This document shows, piece by piece, positions 16,858 to 25,667 of a DNA stretch of 64,000 nt (position 1 is its first letter; each line of letters begins with the position of its first letter). Source of the stretch: Sporocytophaga myxococcoides DSM 11118 (lineage in GTDB: Bacteria; Bacteroidota; Bacteroidia; Cytophagales; Cytophagaceae); the NCBI RefSeq assembly GCF_000426725.1, contig NZ_AUFX01000004.1, positions 372,001 through 436,000 on the forward strand, in the 5' to 3' direction. The position numbers were made by a program, and so were the translations under genes. The notes under the pieces were generated by a model, which searched no databases, was not told where the DNA came from, and was given only the letters and a program-made list of their open reading frames with translations.

Positions 16858-19800
16858 ATCCTGGATCTCAGTCCGGTAGTGATGCTTGACAAAATTGCAC
16901 CAATAGCATTCCTCTTTATTACAACCTTGTGTAAATTCCAGATTCATAATTTTATCGTAAGTCGTTTTAATCTGTCCTTTAACTATTTCTACATCTTCAG
17001 GCAGTACAAAAACTTTCTCCTTGATAAACTCTTTTTTACTGTCTTTCTGAAGGAAATCTATTTCACCAGAAAGCATTTCATAATTTTTGGACTTATCACT
17101 ATCAAGCAAAATTTTGTAAAAAACGATCTGCCTCCAATAATCACCTCCATTAGGATCCTTTTCAGAAGGCCTGTTTAATTTCTTTTTGCCATTTTCAGGA
17201 TTTCCAGTCTTATAGTCAACTACATTAACCTTTTTGCCATCAAATTCAATCTTATCCAAAGCTCCGGTAATTGGTACACCTCCGACTTCTGCATTGTTAA
17301 TCCTATGCTCTACAGTCACAATTTTATTCCACTGACCAACATATTTGGCATAGTAGTCATATAAGAGTTCCTTTCCAAATTCTAATCTCCGCTCATACTC
17401 CTTGTCCGTAAAATGAGACCTATGATTATACATACCAACAGAGAAAAAAGAATAAAACTCGTCTGCAGTTGGAAATTCGTTACTCTCGGATTTACTCATT
17501 CTTGAAAACAGCATATAAAGTGCGCTGTGCATCGCATTTCCAAACCCCATGCTCTCACTTCTCGCGGATGGCACTCTCAAGACATTCTCAAAATAAAAAG
17601 AAAGAGGGCATGACAAGAACTTATTCAAATGAGTAACACTCATTTTATAGTTCTTCAAAGAGTCTTTCATGAATTCAACATCGGTAAAACTGAGTGCTGC
17701 TGGTCTTTCGCTCGCGAGAAGAGAGAACTGGTAGTCCGATATCTCCTTTTCATTGAGCTCTGGGTGCTTCACCTTAATAACTTCGGATTCCAACACCTCT
17801 GCAACAAACCTGGACATTTCAAGTTCTTTACCTGCATTATCACGAGCTGCATATGAAATATGAAGATATTCCTTTGCTCTTGTCATTGCTACATAGAAAA
17901 GCCTTCTCTCTTCTTCTGTTTTATCCTCTGTATCCGCTTCTGTAAGCGTATCAGGGATTTTATATGTCTGAGATCTTGCTCTTTGCTTTTCCCAATTAGA
18001 CGATGTACATGAAATAAGAAATACATGTCTGAACTCCAGCCCTTTTGAAGAGTGGGCAGTTACAAAGTTTATTCCTTTTTCAGCTTGTATTACTTTGTTG
18101 ACTGTAAGTGAAATTCCGTTTTCCTTCATTTCTTTCAAAAGACTTAAAAAGGCTGGTAAGTCAAGAGAAGGATCCTTTGCCGTTTCGTCTTTGATGAAAT
18201 CAAAAAATGTATTCACAACCTGCATCAACCATATCTTATCCGGACTGTTCATGATGTAACTCATGATACCTCCTTTTATAATAATCTTTTCAAAGAGTGT
18301 CTGTAAGGTAATATTCGGTATTTCCTTAATCCAATAAGATAAATTTTCTTCAAGAGCAGAAATATGTCTGGCAGACTCAAGGTTCAGAAGAAAAAGCTTT
18401 TCTCTGCTGCTGATCACCTCTCTCCATGACTCTTTGCTTTCATAGCATTTGCGAGCAATGCGGGCAATATCTCTTGTATTGATAGAGAAAAAGTTGTAGT
18501 GCATGATCTCATACAAAAGGAATTCCGCGGAATGCGGCCTGGTATATTCTTCTGACAAATATGTAAGAAGAGAAACAAGTGATTCTACAAACGGGAGATC
18601 CAGGATATCGGTCTGCTGCCTCACATTCAAAGGTATATTCCTTGTTTCAAGCATACGAACAAGGTTATCTACAATCTTGTGACTACGGTAAATTACTGCA
18701 ACTTCACTAAGATCTTCACCATCCTCATACAGCTTTATCAATTGATTCAGAATAATGGCCTCTTCATGAATTATGTTGTAATATTCTAAAACATTAACTT
18801 CCACCTCCGACTCTGCAAATGAACCTTTGGCATAGAGATCCTTACTCAGCCCGTTAATCTTGCGGACAAGCCTTTCTTCATTGAAGTTGATAAGACCTGC
18901 AGAAGAGTTAAGAATATTCTGAGAAGATCTGTAGTTTTCAGTAAGAACAATCGTTTTAACATCTTCCTTGAAACGATCATAAAAATCTATGATATTCTTT
19001 ACACTTGCTCCCTGAAATCTATATATAGACTGATCATCATCTCCTACAGCAAATATGTTTGGCTTGTCCCAATATCCGGTCAGGATATTAAGAATTTCAT
19101 TTTGAGCACCGTTGGTATCCTGATATTCATCTACAAGAAAATAGAGATATTGCTCCTGATAACGACGAAGTATTTCTTCGTTGTTTCTGAAAGCTTCCAA
19201 AACCCAAAGAATCATATCATTATAGTCATACCGCCGCTTTTTACGCATCATGCTTTCAAATCTAGGAAACTCCTGACAAGCAGCTTTAAGTAGCTCTAGT
19301 TTTGCTTCTTCTTCACTGATCTTATCTTTCTTTATATCTCCTGCTTTGATCCCTTGCTTAGCATTAGCCCGTTTGTATATAAAATCTTCTCTGAATGGAA
19401 GGCTATCCAGATATTCTTTGATCTTCTCCTCAATAAGCTCAGGCGTCCAGTTTTCCTTCTTCATCAGGTTAAACAAAACCTGAAGTCTTCTCACTTCATA
19501 ATAAACATCGCCTGTGTACCTCTTTAATGGATTTTTGGGCCCCAGATCATCTATCAGCTCCTTGAATAGCAGGATAGACTCAAGCTCGGTAATAGGTTGC
19601 AACTCCCTGAAACCAAAATAATCAAGGTTTTCCTGAATAACCTGGTTACAAAAAGAATGAAAAGTGTGAATGTGTACTTTATATGCCTCCGGACCAATGA
19701 ATTTCAGAAGCCTTTTCCGCATAGCAATTGTGCCAGCGTCAGTATATGTAAGACAGAGAATATTATGAGGACGAGCCTGAGTATCAGCAGAACTGAGGAT

Positions 19801-19953
19801 ATAACCAATTCTTGCAGAAAGGATCTGGGTCTTTCCTGTGCCTGGTCCTGCAATAACCAAAACGGGGCCTTCAAGGTGCTCTACCGCACTTTTCTGAGCC
19901 TCATTTAATTTAGAAAGTTCGTCTTGAAAAGATTGATCGAATTGACTGGCCAT
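16840..19953 (-). CDS. UvrD/Rep-family DNA helicase fused to a PD-(D/E)XK nuclease
   Basis: The 1037-residue protein has a superfamily 1A helicase: Walker A AGPGTGKT (35-42), Walker B VDEYQDTN, motif QSIYRFQGA, motif ENYRSS, motif ITxxxSKGLEF-like (VTAHSSKGLEFRHVFL) and VAMTRAKEYL. The C-terminal part carries a RecB-like nuclease (GALDKIEFDGKKVNVVDYKTG). It is flanked by cysteines placed as in iron-sulfur AddB/RecB nucleases: LSCPLSF before, and CNKEECYWC at the end. A role in double-strand-break end processing or repair is inferred; no partner subunit is adjacent. The ATG at 19953 (MASQFDQ) is preferred over the one two codons earlier. Confidence 0.88.
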   Translation of the reverse strand: MASQFDQSFQDELSKLNEAQKSAVEHLEGPVLVIAGPGTGKTQILSARIGYILSSADTQARPHNILCLTYTDAGTIAMRKRLLKFIGPEAYKVHIHTFHSFCNQVIQENLDYFGFRELQPITELESILLFKELIDDLGPKNPLKRYTGDVYYEVRRLQVLFNLMKKENWTPELIEEKIKEYLDSLPFREDFIYKRANAKQGIKAGDIKKDKISEEEAKLELLKAACQEFPRFESMMRKKRRYDYNDMILWVLEAFRNNEEILRRYQEQYLYFLVDEYQDTNGAQNEILNILTGYWDKPNIFAVGDDDQSIYRFQGASVKNIIDFYDRFKEDVKTIVLTENYRSSQNILNSSAGLINFNEERLVRKINGLSKDLYAKGSFAESEVEVNVLEYYNIIHEEAIILNQLIKLYEDGEDLSEVAVIYRSHKIVDNLVRMLETRNIPLNVRQQTDILDLPFVESLVSLLTYLSEEYTRPHSAEFLLYEIMHYNFFSINTRDIARIARKCYESKESWREVISSREKLFLLNLESARHISALEENLSYWIKEIPNITLQTLFEKIIIKGGIMSYIMNSPDKIWLMQVVNTFFDFIKDETAKDPSLDLPAFLSLLKEMKENGISLTVNKVIQAEKGINFVTAHSSKGLEFRHVFLISCTSSNWEKQRARSQTYKIPDTLTEADTEDKTEEERRLFYVAMTRAKEYLHISYAARDNAGKELEMSRFVAEVLESEVIKVKHPELNEKEISDYQFSLLASERPAALSFTDVEFMKDSLKNYKMSVTHLNKFLSCPLSFYFENVLRVPSARSESMGFGNAMHSALYMLFSRMSKSESNEFPTADEFYSFFSVGMYNHRSHFTDKEYERRLEFGKELLYDYYAKYVGQWNKIVTVEHRINNAEVGGVPITGALDKIEFDGKKVNVVDYKTGNPENGKKKLNRPSEKDPNGGDYWRQIVFYKILLDSDKSKNYEMLSGEIDFLQKDSKKEFIKEKVFVLPEDVEIVKGQIKTTYDKIMNLEFTQGCNKEECYWCNFVKHHYRTEIQDSEIDE

Positions 19954-19980
19954 ATACAAATCTAAGCCATAACCATATTT

Positions 19981-20009
19981 AAACCGGGATTAAACCTTAA
20001 AAAATTTAT
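19981..20009 (-). repeat. Dispersed element, copy 1 (AAACCGGGATTAAAC type)
   Basis: The plus strand reads AAACCGGGATTAAACCTTAA followed by an A run and TTT. It lies 27 bases upstream of the helicase start. Closely similar elements are at 29831 and 40324, also upstream of minus-strand genes. Confidence 0.5.
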
Positions 20010-20109
20010 CATTCCCCAATCAATTTTATTAAAATCTATAATACAGTAATTGAATAAAATGAATAACCTAATTTTCCAATGGTTAATGATTATTGATAAA
20101 AAAAAACAA

Positions 20110-20137
20110 AAAAGGAAAGGTTACAGCCTTTCCTTTT
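20110..20137 (-). terminator. Terminator of the acidic secreted protein gene
   Basis: The arms AAAAGGAAAGG (20110-20120) and CCTTTCCTTTT (20127-20137) form an 11-pair stem with a 6-base loop. On the minus strand it is followed by a long T run. It starts about 30 bases after the stop of the gene at 20170. Confidence 0.85.
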
Positions 20138-20169
20138 AGAGTTGATAAAAGAGTCTTTTGGAGGAGCTT

Positions 20170-20793
20170 TTAATATATTCCCCCTTCATCTGTAGACACA
20201 TTAGTCTCTATATGAACATCTTCGGGGTTAATTTCCTCATCTGGGTTTCCAAATTTATAATCTCCCTCAGTGGTGGTTTCCATGTCTGGACAATAACATT
20301 GTGCCTCTTCAAAATTATAAGGTTCTCCGAAAGACTTACCATCTGATCTTTCTAACTGACCACAAGTTTCGGCATTAACTGTATTTTCACCGAATTCCTG
20401 ATCTCCTATTTGTGAAATATCCTCATTGGATTTATCCTCATAATTCTCAGGCCTATTGTACGCTTCCGCCTCTTCTTTTTCATTAGCCTCACATTGAGGA
20501 GTACCTTCTAGTTCAAGAGGTTCTATCTGATAAGATTCCTCAGAAATTTCTTCTTCCTGATCCGGAGATTCAATCACGTTTTCCTCCATTGAATAGATAT
20601 CTCCCTCAGGGGTAACGCCTTGTTGAAATGTTTCATCATAGGCCGGATCATAGTCAGAATAACAACTAATTGAATTTTCATCCACCTGATAACAGACGAA
20701 GGAATCCTCATCCTGTTCTTTATCCTGAGGTGTCTGAGCAAAGGAATTAAATCCCAAACTCAATGCAATAATCAATCCCAACAGATATTTCAT
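20170..20793 (-). CDS. Very acidic secreted protein of unknown function
   Basis: With the ATG at 20793 the product is 207 residues with a clear signal peptide (MKYLLGLIIALSLGFNSFAQ, cut after Ala19). ATG and GTG codons 2-3 codons upstream are possible alternatives. The mature chain is dominated by Glu and Asp, with scattered Cys (for example CYCPDM), Tyr and Pro and almost no hydrophobic runs. It is probably disordered or metal-binding (inference). I know no family for it. It lies 57 bases after the small membrane protein gene on the same strand and ends with its own terminator. Confidence 0.7.
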   Translation of the reverse strand: MKYLLGLIIALSLGFNSFAQTPQDKEQDEDSFVCYQVDENSISCYSDYDPAYDETFQQGVTPEGDIYSMEENVIESPDQEEEISEESYQIEPLELEGTPQCEANEKEEAEAYNRPENYEDKSNEDISQIGDQEFGENTVNAETCGQLERSDGKSFGEPYNFEEAQCYCPDMETTTEGDYKFGNPDEEINPEDVHIETNVSTDEGGIY

Positions 20794-20850
20794 CAGCATC
20801 ACATTTAGTTATCTCAATCCTAACCAGCCAGGAATTTTATAAGTTCCTGG

Positions 20851-21066
20851 TTAGGATTCCAGCTCCGCTCGTTCCTTATCGTACATCAACTGGTCTTCTT
20901 TAGCAAGTTCTTTTATCTTACTTGTTTCGCCCAAATAAGGAAAATATCTAGCGCTATAACCAAATACACCAAGGAAAGCCGCAATTCCCGCCCCTTTCCA
21001 GACGCTTTTGCTGGAACCATATTTAGATATCAACGATTTATTACTGGATTTGCCTTTATTTTCCAT
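20851..21066 (-). CDS. Small single-pass membrane protein (71 aa)
   Basis: The ATG at 21066 gives a 71-residue protein. It has a basic, Ser/Lys-rich N-terminus, one hydrophobic segment (about residues 26-42, with GIAAFLGVFGYSARYFP) and a charged helical C-terminal tail. The frame extends upstream to 21198, but that part (LYKQQRKHCFPENN and so on) looks non-coding. I do not recognise a family. It shares the strand with the acidic secreted protein downstream. Confidence 0.55.
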   Translation of the reverse strand: MENKGKSSNKSLISKYGSSKSVWKGAGIAAFLGVFGYSARYFPYLGETSKIKELAKEDQLMYDKERAELES

Positions 21067-21248
21067 AAAACTTAAATTTATCCCTACTTTAAAACAATAT
21101 GCCAAGGTTATGAATTCCCTATGTGTAAGGGATGACATTAAATACTTAATTGAATTATTTTCAGGGAAACAATGTTTCCTCTGTTGCTTGTAAAGCATTA
21201 CTTTTAATCCCTTAATACCGTTAAATTAAAATTATTTAAAGCAAAGAA

Positions 21249-22166
21249 ATGAAAGACATAAAAGTGGAAATAAGTCTGTTTACACAAGCTTATGAAATGA
21301 TTTTTAAGAAACTACTTGCTTGGTTTCACACCTTTGCACTGATGATTCCTAACTTTATCTCTGCAATACTGATATTCATGACCTTTAGCCTCCTGGCCAG
21401 GTTTGCAAAAAAGATGTCCCATAAAATTCTTTTAAAGACGAGTATTTCAGAAGACATCATTTTAATTCTTACAAGAATACTGTCGATAGTCATTATTCTT
21501 GTAGGAGTTTTTTTCTGTCTGGGGATTCTTCATCTTGAAAAAACAGTTACTTCACTTCTTGCCGGTGCCGGTATCATTGGTCTTGCACTCAGCTTTGCCT
21601 TTCAGGATCTTGCTACTAACCTTATTTCAGGCTTTATGCTTGCTGTTAAAAAACCATTTAAGGTAGGAGACCATGTGGAAACAAATAGCTTTGCCGGAAT
21701 AGTGACAGAGATTGATATACGTGCGATACATATAAAAACATTTGAAGGACAGCAAGTCATCATACCTTCTAAAGAGGTGTTTCAGAAGCCTATTAAAAAT
21801 TTTACGACATTCGGTGAAAGAAGGATTGAATTTGTTGTTGGAGTCTCTTATACCGATGACCTGGAAAAGGTTGCAAACCTTGCCAGAATTGCTCTTGAAA
21901 GTGTTCCTGGCAGAGATACAAGCAAAAATGTTGAAGTTTACTTTGACAATTTTGGTGAGACTTCTGTTAATCTTATACTTCGTCTTTGGGTAAACCTGAC
22001 ACTTACAAAGAATGTATCATTGGTAAAGCATAATGCTATTATAAATATTCAAAAGCTCTTCAGAGCAAATTCAATAGTAATTCCTTTTCCTGCGAGGCTT
22101 CAGGAAGATGCTTCATCTGAACCTCAACATCCTTCAATATTAAAACTTGAAGATTCCAACTTATAA
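21249..22166 (+). CDS. Small-conductance mechanosensitive channel (MscS family)
   Basis: The 305-residue protein has three membrane segments. The pore helix region GAGIIGLALSFAFQDLATNLISG has the Gly/Ala packing pattern of MscS TM3, followed by the beta domain (GDHVETNSFAGIVTEIDIRA and VIIPSKEVF). Its length is typical of the minimal MscS type. It is expected to form a heptamer in the inner membrane that releases solutes under osmotic downshift. It lies 11 bases before the glycerophosphodiesterase gene on the same strand. Confidence 0.92.
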   Translation: MKDIKVEISLFTQAYEMIFKKLLAWFHTFALMIPNFISAILIFMTFSLLARFAKKMSHKILLKTSISEDIILILTRILSIVIILVGVFFCLGILHLEKTVTSLLAGAGIIGLALSFAFQDLATNLISGFMLAVKKPFKVGDHVETNSFAGIVTEIDIRAIHIKTFEGQQVIIPSKEVFQKPIKNFTTFGERRIEFVVGVSYTDDLEKVANLARIALESVPGRDTSKNVEVYFDNFGETSVNLILRLWVNLTLTKNVSLVKHNAIINIQKLFRANSIVIPFPARLQEDASSEPQHPSILKLEDSNL

Positions 22167-22177
22167 CACATTTTTAA

Positions 22178-23002
22178 ATGAAACATAAATTTGATTTTGA
22201 AGGCCACAGAGGCTGCAGAGGACTTATGCCGGAGAATTCTATTCCTGGATTTTTAAAAGCGATAGAACTTGGTGTAACTACGTTGGAAATGGATGTTGTG
22301 ATCAGCAAGGATAAGAAAGTTGTTGTGTCACATGATCCTTTTTTCTCCCACGAGTTTTGCCTTAAGCCTGATGGATCTGAAATCAAAGAAGAGGAAGAAA
22401 GAAATTATAAGCTATTCGAAATGACTTATGAGGAAATTAAAGCTTTTGACTGCGGAACAAAAGTGCATCCAAGATTTCCTAAACAGAAAAAAATGTCTGT
22501 TTACAAGCCGCTTCTGGAGGATGTTATTGATGTGGCAGAAGCTCATGCTTCAACATTGAATCTTCCCCAATTATTTTATAACATTGAGATCAAATCTACG
22601 ATAGAAGGCGATAATATTTTTCATCCCCAATATGATAAGTTTACGGATCTTCTGATAGAAGTGCTTCAGAAGAAAGATATCCTGAACAGAACAATTGTGC
22701 AGTGCTTTGATTTACGACCTCTTCAATATCTTCACAAAACAAGACCTGATATAACCTTATCTTTTCTTGTTGAAAATACATTAAGCTTTCAAGAAAATCT
22801 TTCAATGCTTGGCTTTATTCCTGCTATTTATAGCCCTGAGTATATACTCGTTGATGCGGGATTGATGAAGTTTGCAAAGGATAATAATATGCGGGTTATT
22901 CCATGGACTGTTAATGAAGTTGCTGAGATGAAGAAGCTGATTGAGATTGGAGTGGATGGGTTGATTTCGGATTATGTGGATAGGTATGAAGGCATAAAAT
23001 AA
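22178..23002 (+). CDS. Glycerophosphodiester phosphodiesterase family protein
   Basis: The 274-residue protein has the catalytic features of the GDPD barrel: HRG (10-12), PENS (Glu19), E-M-D (37-39) and SHDP (His52). NIEIKS and the C-terminal VIPWTVNE with DGLISD follow. It would hydrolyse glycerophosphodiesters to glycerol 3-phosphate and an alcohol. There is no signal peptide, so it is probably cytoplasmic. It is likely co-transcribed with the MscS gene and ends at a strong hairpin. GlpD at 54923 could use the glycerol 3-phosphate produced. Confidence 0.9.
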   Translation: MKHKFDFEGHRGCRGLMPENSIPGFLKAIELGVTTLEMDVVISKDKKVVVSHDPFFSHEFCLKPDGSEIKEEEERNYKLFEMTYEEIKAFDCGTKVHPRFPKQKKMSVYKPLLEDVIDVAEAHASTLNLPQLFYNIEIKSTIEGDNIFHPQYDKFTDLLIEVLQKKDILNRTIVQCFDLRPLQYLHKTRPDITLSFLVENTLSFQENLSMLGFIPAIYSPEYILVDAGLMKFAKDNNMRVIPWTVNEVAEMKKLIEIGVDGLISDYVDRYEGIK

Positions 23003-23037
23003 AAATCAAAGGGCTTCAATTGGAGCCCTTTGATTTT
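23002..23037. terminator. Bidirectional terminator between the GDPD gene and the first T9SS gene
   Basis: The arms AAAATCAAAGGGCT (23002-23015) and AGCCCTTTGATTTT (23024-23037) are a perfect 14-pair stem with an 8-base loop. The left arm begins on the last base of the GDPD stop codon. T-rich ends are present in both directions. Confidence 0.85.
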
Positions 23038-23059
23038 CGAATCATCTGATCAACTAGGA

Positions 23060-25438
23060 TTAGTATTTAATCAACTTCTCCGTATACTCTTCAGCACCTT
23101 GCTTTACCTTTAAATAATAAAAACCTTTGGATAAAGCTGTCAGATCAAGCTGCAACAAACTTCCACTTTGATTCAATACAGTTCTTCCAAGGCCATCTGT
23201 AACCGATACTTCAGACGAGGCTTCTGAGGTGAAGTTATAAATTCCCTCTGAAGGGTTTGGATATACCTTATAAGTTTTATTTTGCTTATGATCAACACCC
23301 GCAACAACAAAGGCAATACCAGATGATTCAAATTTTCTTCCATCTATATCTTCTAATTCAACACTGTAATTTCCTGTTTGCACCGGAGTAAAAGTTCTCT
23401 GATCGGCTCCATCAATAACATGTCCGCTTCTTTTCCATTTGTACGATCTTGCTTCTGACGCTTTTAGTAAAGAACCTTGCTGTTCAACATAGGTGCCAAG
23501 CATAAAGTCTTTCAGATAAATCGTACCATTAAACAATTGAGTACTGAATACAGTACCTGCACCAGGGTTGGCTTGAAATATAATACTTTTCACTTTAGAC
23601 CAGTCAAACTCAACTGGACATAGACAAGACCAATCAATAGCAACACCTCCTGTGAGATCAATATCGACTACCTTTTCAGTATTTGCCGGAATTAAAGCCT
23701 GTGCGTAAATGGTTTTCCACAGCTCCCAATCACCTTCAGGTTTCAATACATTAACTGTAACTCCGTTTATATCTGTAAGCTGTACCCAAAAATCGAGGTC
23801 CTGATCTGCAGTGTTTTCAACCACCAAATGAACATTTGCATTATTAGTAAGATCTAATGTTGAATCTGTACTCACATTTGCCCATTGAAGGCCAAAAGAT
23901 TCCCAATTAGGAGCCCCATTAGCAACATCCACCTTAAGTTTCCCATCACCATTTCTTGTTAAATTATAAACAGGAGAAGCCCACCAGGCCATTGGTAAAC
24001 CAGAAGCAACATTTGTATATGGTTCCACCGTTGCAAAATCATCGCTGACAAAAGTTTTATTCACTCCATTAAGCATAGATATAGCTTTAAAAATAGAGTT
24101 TGAAAAGTTTGGACATCCAGACTTTGAAATATTGACTTTGTATTCTCCAGAGCGTGTAATTGTATATGTCTTTGAATTTGCTCCACTGATAGGTTCGCTA
24201 TATCTGTACCACTGATAATTAGCTCCACCTGTTGAAGTTAACTCATAGCCATTGATTTCAATTACAGGAGCATGGTTAACAGGACTAACTGATACCTTAA
24301 GCCTGTCAGATTCTGCTGTTCCACACGCATTCGTCATTTCTACATAAACATAACCAGATGCCGCTCCAAATTTCACATCGATACTATTGCCATTATTGGC
24401 AACTATTGAAGCCCCACCCGGAACATGCCAGAAATAAGAGGTAACTGAACTATTCGCATTAACTGAATAAGTTTTTTCCGATCTCCCACATGCACTATCT
24501 GAACCGGATACAATAAGCCCTGACAATGATTTGGTAAGAGCAACATTAATTTTTCTTGTTGCCCCAAAACATCCATTGTACGATGGAAGTACAGAAATAC
24601 TGCCTCCATTGTTACCAAAATCAACTATAATTTCATTAGTACCCTGACCTGATACAATCTCAGCCCCTGCAGGCACTGACCAAAGATAGTTTGTGGCTCC
24701 CTCCACTAAAGGAACAGAATATACAACACCTTTCGCTGATTCGCATACGCTGGTAGTACCATTAATATTACCAGTCAATGGCATGCAAGGTTCCACCCCT
24801 AGCATAAAGTTTCTGAAGTATACATCTCCAGTGAACATTGGGACTGAAGTAATAAACTCAGCTCCTCCATTAAAATCAAAGATTGCTCCTATCACTTTAT
24901 CCCAACGAAAATCATGACTAACCGTTGGACAAGTAGCTGGGCTAGTGCAGTTCCAATTTTCGACAGCATATATCTCACTTAAATCAATTTCAACTTGTTT
25001 AACAGAATTGGGATCAATTGTCACTGCAACTTTTCTCTTGAGATTCGCCCATGTACCATCTCCAGTATCCTTTTCAATACATGCAATTTTATTATTCATG
25101 TCGGTAAGGGCTATATTGATAGTGAGTGGTGTTCCACCTGTATTTTCAACATTGAATTTTAAAAGAGCATTTCCTCTTAAGTCAAGCGTGTCACTAAAAG
25201 TAATGCCAAAAGATTGGAACTGAGGAGCAGCATTTGTCGCATGGATCGTTAATTTGCCATCTCCATTCCTCTCAAATGCATAAACGTTTGGATCAGTGTT
25301 AAACCAGTATGAACCCTGATAAAAAGTGGGGGTATTAAAATCATCGTAAAAACTGTAAGGACTTAGTCCCGGTGATTGCGCATTTGCGAATATTACTTGC
25401 AGCAACAAGCTGACCGCAAAAAAAAATGTTTTTTTCAT
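23060..25438 (-). CDS. T9SS-secreted multidomain protein with two carbohydrate-binding-like modules (paralogue A)
   Basis: The 792-residue protein has a signal peptide (about 1-20). Module 1 (about 30-215) is followed by Ig/PKD-like domains (about 222-465). Module 2 (about 472-665) is homologous to module 1. A further Ig-like domain precedes a C-terminal T9SS type A sorting domain (from KVYPNPSEGIYNF to the end). Both modules share DDF, RNGDGKL, SFG, LDL, VENT, LTDxN, FDW/RWDKV and F-x-G-x-[VI]-Y, and end FMLG. They look like jelly-roll carbohydrate-binding modules, without a certain family. Substrate binding at the cell surface is inferred; no catalytic domain is present. An ECF-like promoter lies upstream. 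Confidence 0.85.
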   Translation of the reverse strand: MKKTFFFAVSLLLQVIFANAQSPGLSPYSFYDDFNTPTFYQGSYWFNTDPNVYAFERNGDGKLTIHATNAAPQFQSFGITFSDTLDLRGNALLKFNVENTGGTPLTINIALTDMNNKIACIEKDTGDGTWANLKRKVAVTIDPNSVKQVEIDLSEIYAVENWNCTSPATCPTVSHDFRWDKVIGAIFDFNGGAEFITSVPMFTGDVYFRNFMLGVEPCMPLTGNINGTTSVCESAKGVVYSVPLVEGATNYLWSVPAGAEIVSGQGTNEIIVDFGNNGGSISVLPSYNGCFGATRKINVALTKSLSGLIVSGSDSACGRSEKTYSVNANSSVTSYFWHVPGGASIVANNGNSIDVKFGAASGYVYVEMTNACGTAESDRLKVSVSPVNHAPVIEINGYELTSTGGANYQWYRYSEPISGANSKTYTITRSGEYKVNISKSGCPNFSNSIFKAISMLNGVNKTFVSDDFATVEPYTNVASGLPMAWWASPVYNLTRNGDGKLKVDVANGAPNWESFGLQWANVSTDSTLDLTNNANVHLVVENTADQDLDFWVQLTDINGVTVNVLKPEGDWELWKTIYAQALIPANTEKVVDIDLTGGVAIDWSCLCPVEFDWSKVKSIIFQANPGAGTVFSTQLFNGTIYLKDFMLGTYVEQQGSLLKASEARSYKWKRSGHVIDGADQRTFTPVQTGNYSVELEDIDGRKFESSGIAFVVAGVDHKQNKTYKVYPNPSEGIYNFTSEASSEVSVTDGLGRTVLNQSGSLLQLDLTALSKGFYYLKVKQGAEEYTEKLIKY

Positions 25439-25494
25439 TTTAACATAAGTTTAGGTTTATAATAAAAAAGTTTGTAGGAATTATCTACATATAG

Positions 25495-25520
25495 TAGACT
25501 TCAAACAGAAAAATCGTTCC
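25495..25520 (-). promoter_or_regulatory. Candidate ECF-sigma promoter of T9SS paralogue A
   Basis: On the minus strand GGAAC (25516-25520) is followed after exactly 16 bases by GTCTA (25495-25499), 56 bases before the start codon. Paralogue B has the same two blocks with the same spacing, and the sequence between them is otherwise different. The form matches ECF-type -35 and -10 elements. Confidence 0.5.
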
Positions 25521-25611
25521 CGGAAAAATCTTTATAAATAACACATTATATACCATTAAGTAGATGTTATGTCTTAGCGAGGCATTGAACATTAACCTAA
25601 AACAAAAAAAA

Positions 25612-25640
25612 TGCATCAGCCATTAACCAAGGCTGATGCA
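25612..25640 (-). terminator. Terminator of T9SS paralogue B
   Basis: The arms TGCATCAGCC (25612-25621) and GGCTGATGCA (25631-25640) are a perfect 10-pair stem. Read on the minus strand they are followed by a run of eight T. It starts 28 bases after the stop codon. Confidence 0.85.
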
Positions 25641-25667
25641 ATGTTATAAATTGACTTAAAAAATAAT

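Noticed and set aside
20827-20856. CCAGGAA/TTCCTGG hairpin as terminator for the 71-residue membrane protein gene
   Set aside because: The stem is interrupted and no T run follows on the minus strand; left unassigned.
25483-25497. TCTAC-ATATA-GTAGA palindrome near paralogue A
   Set aside because: It overlaps the GTCTA box but is absent before paralogue B, so it is probably incidental.
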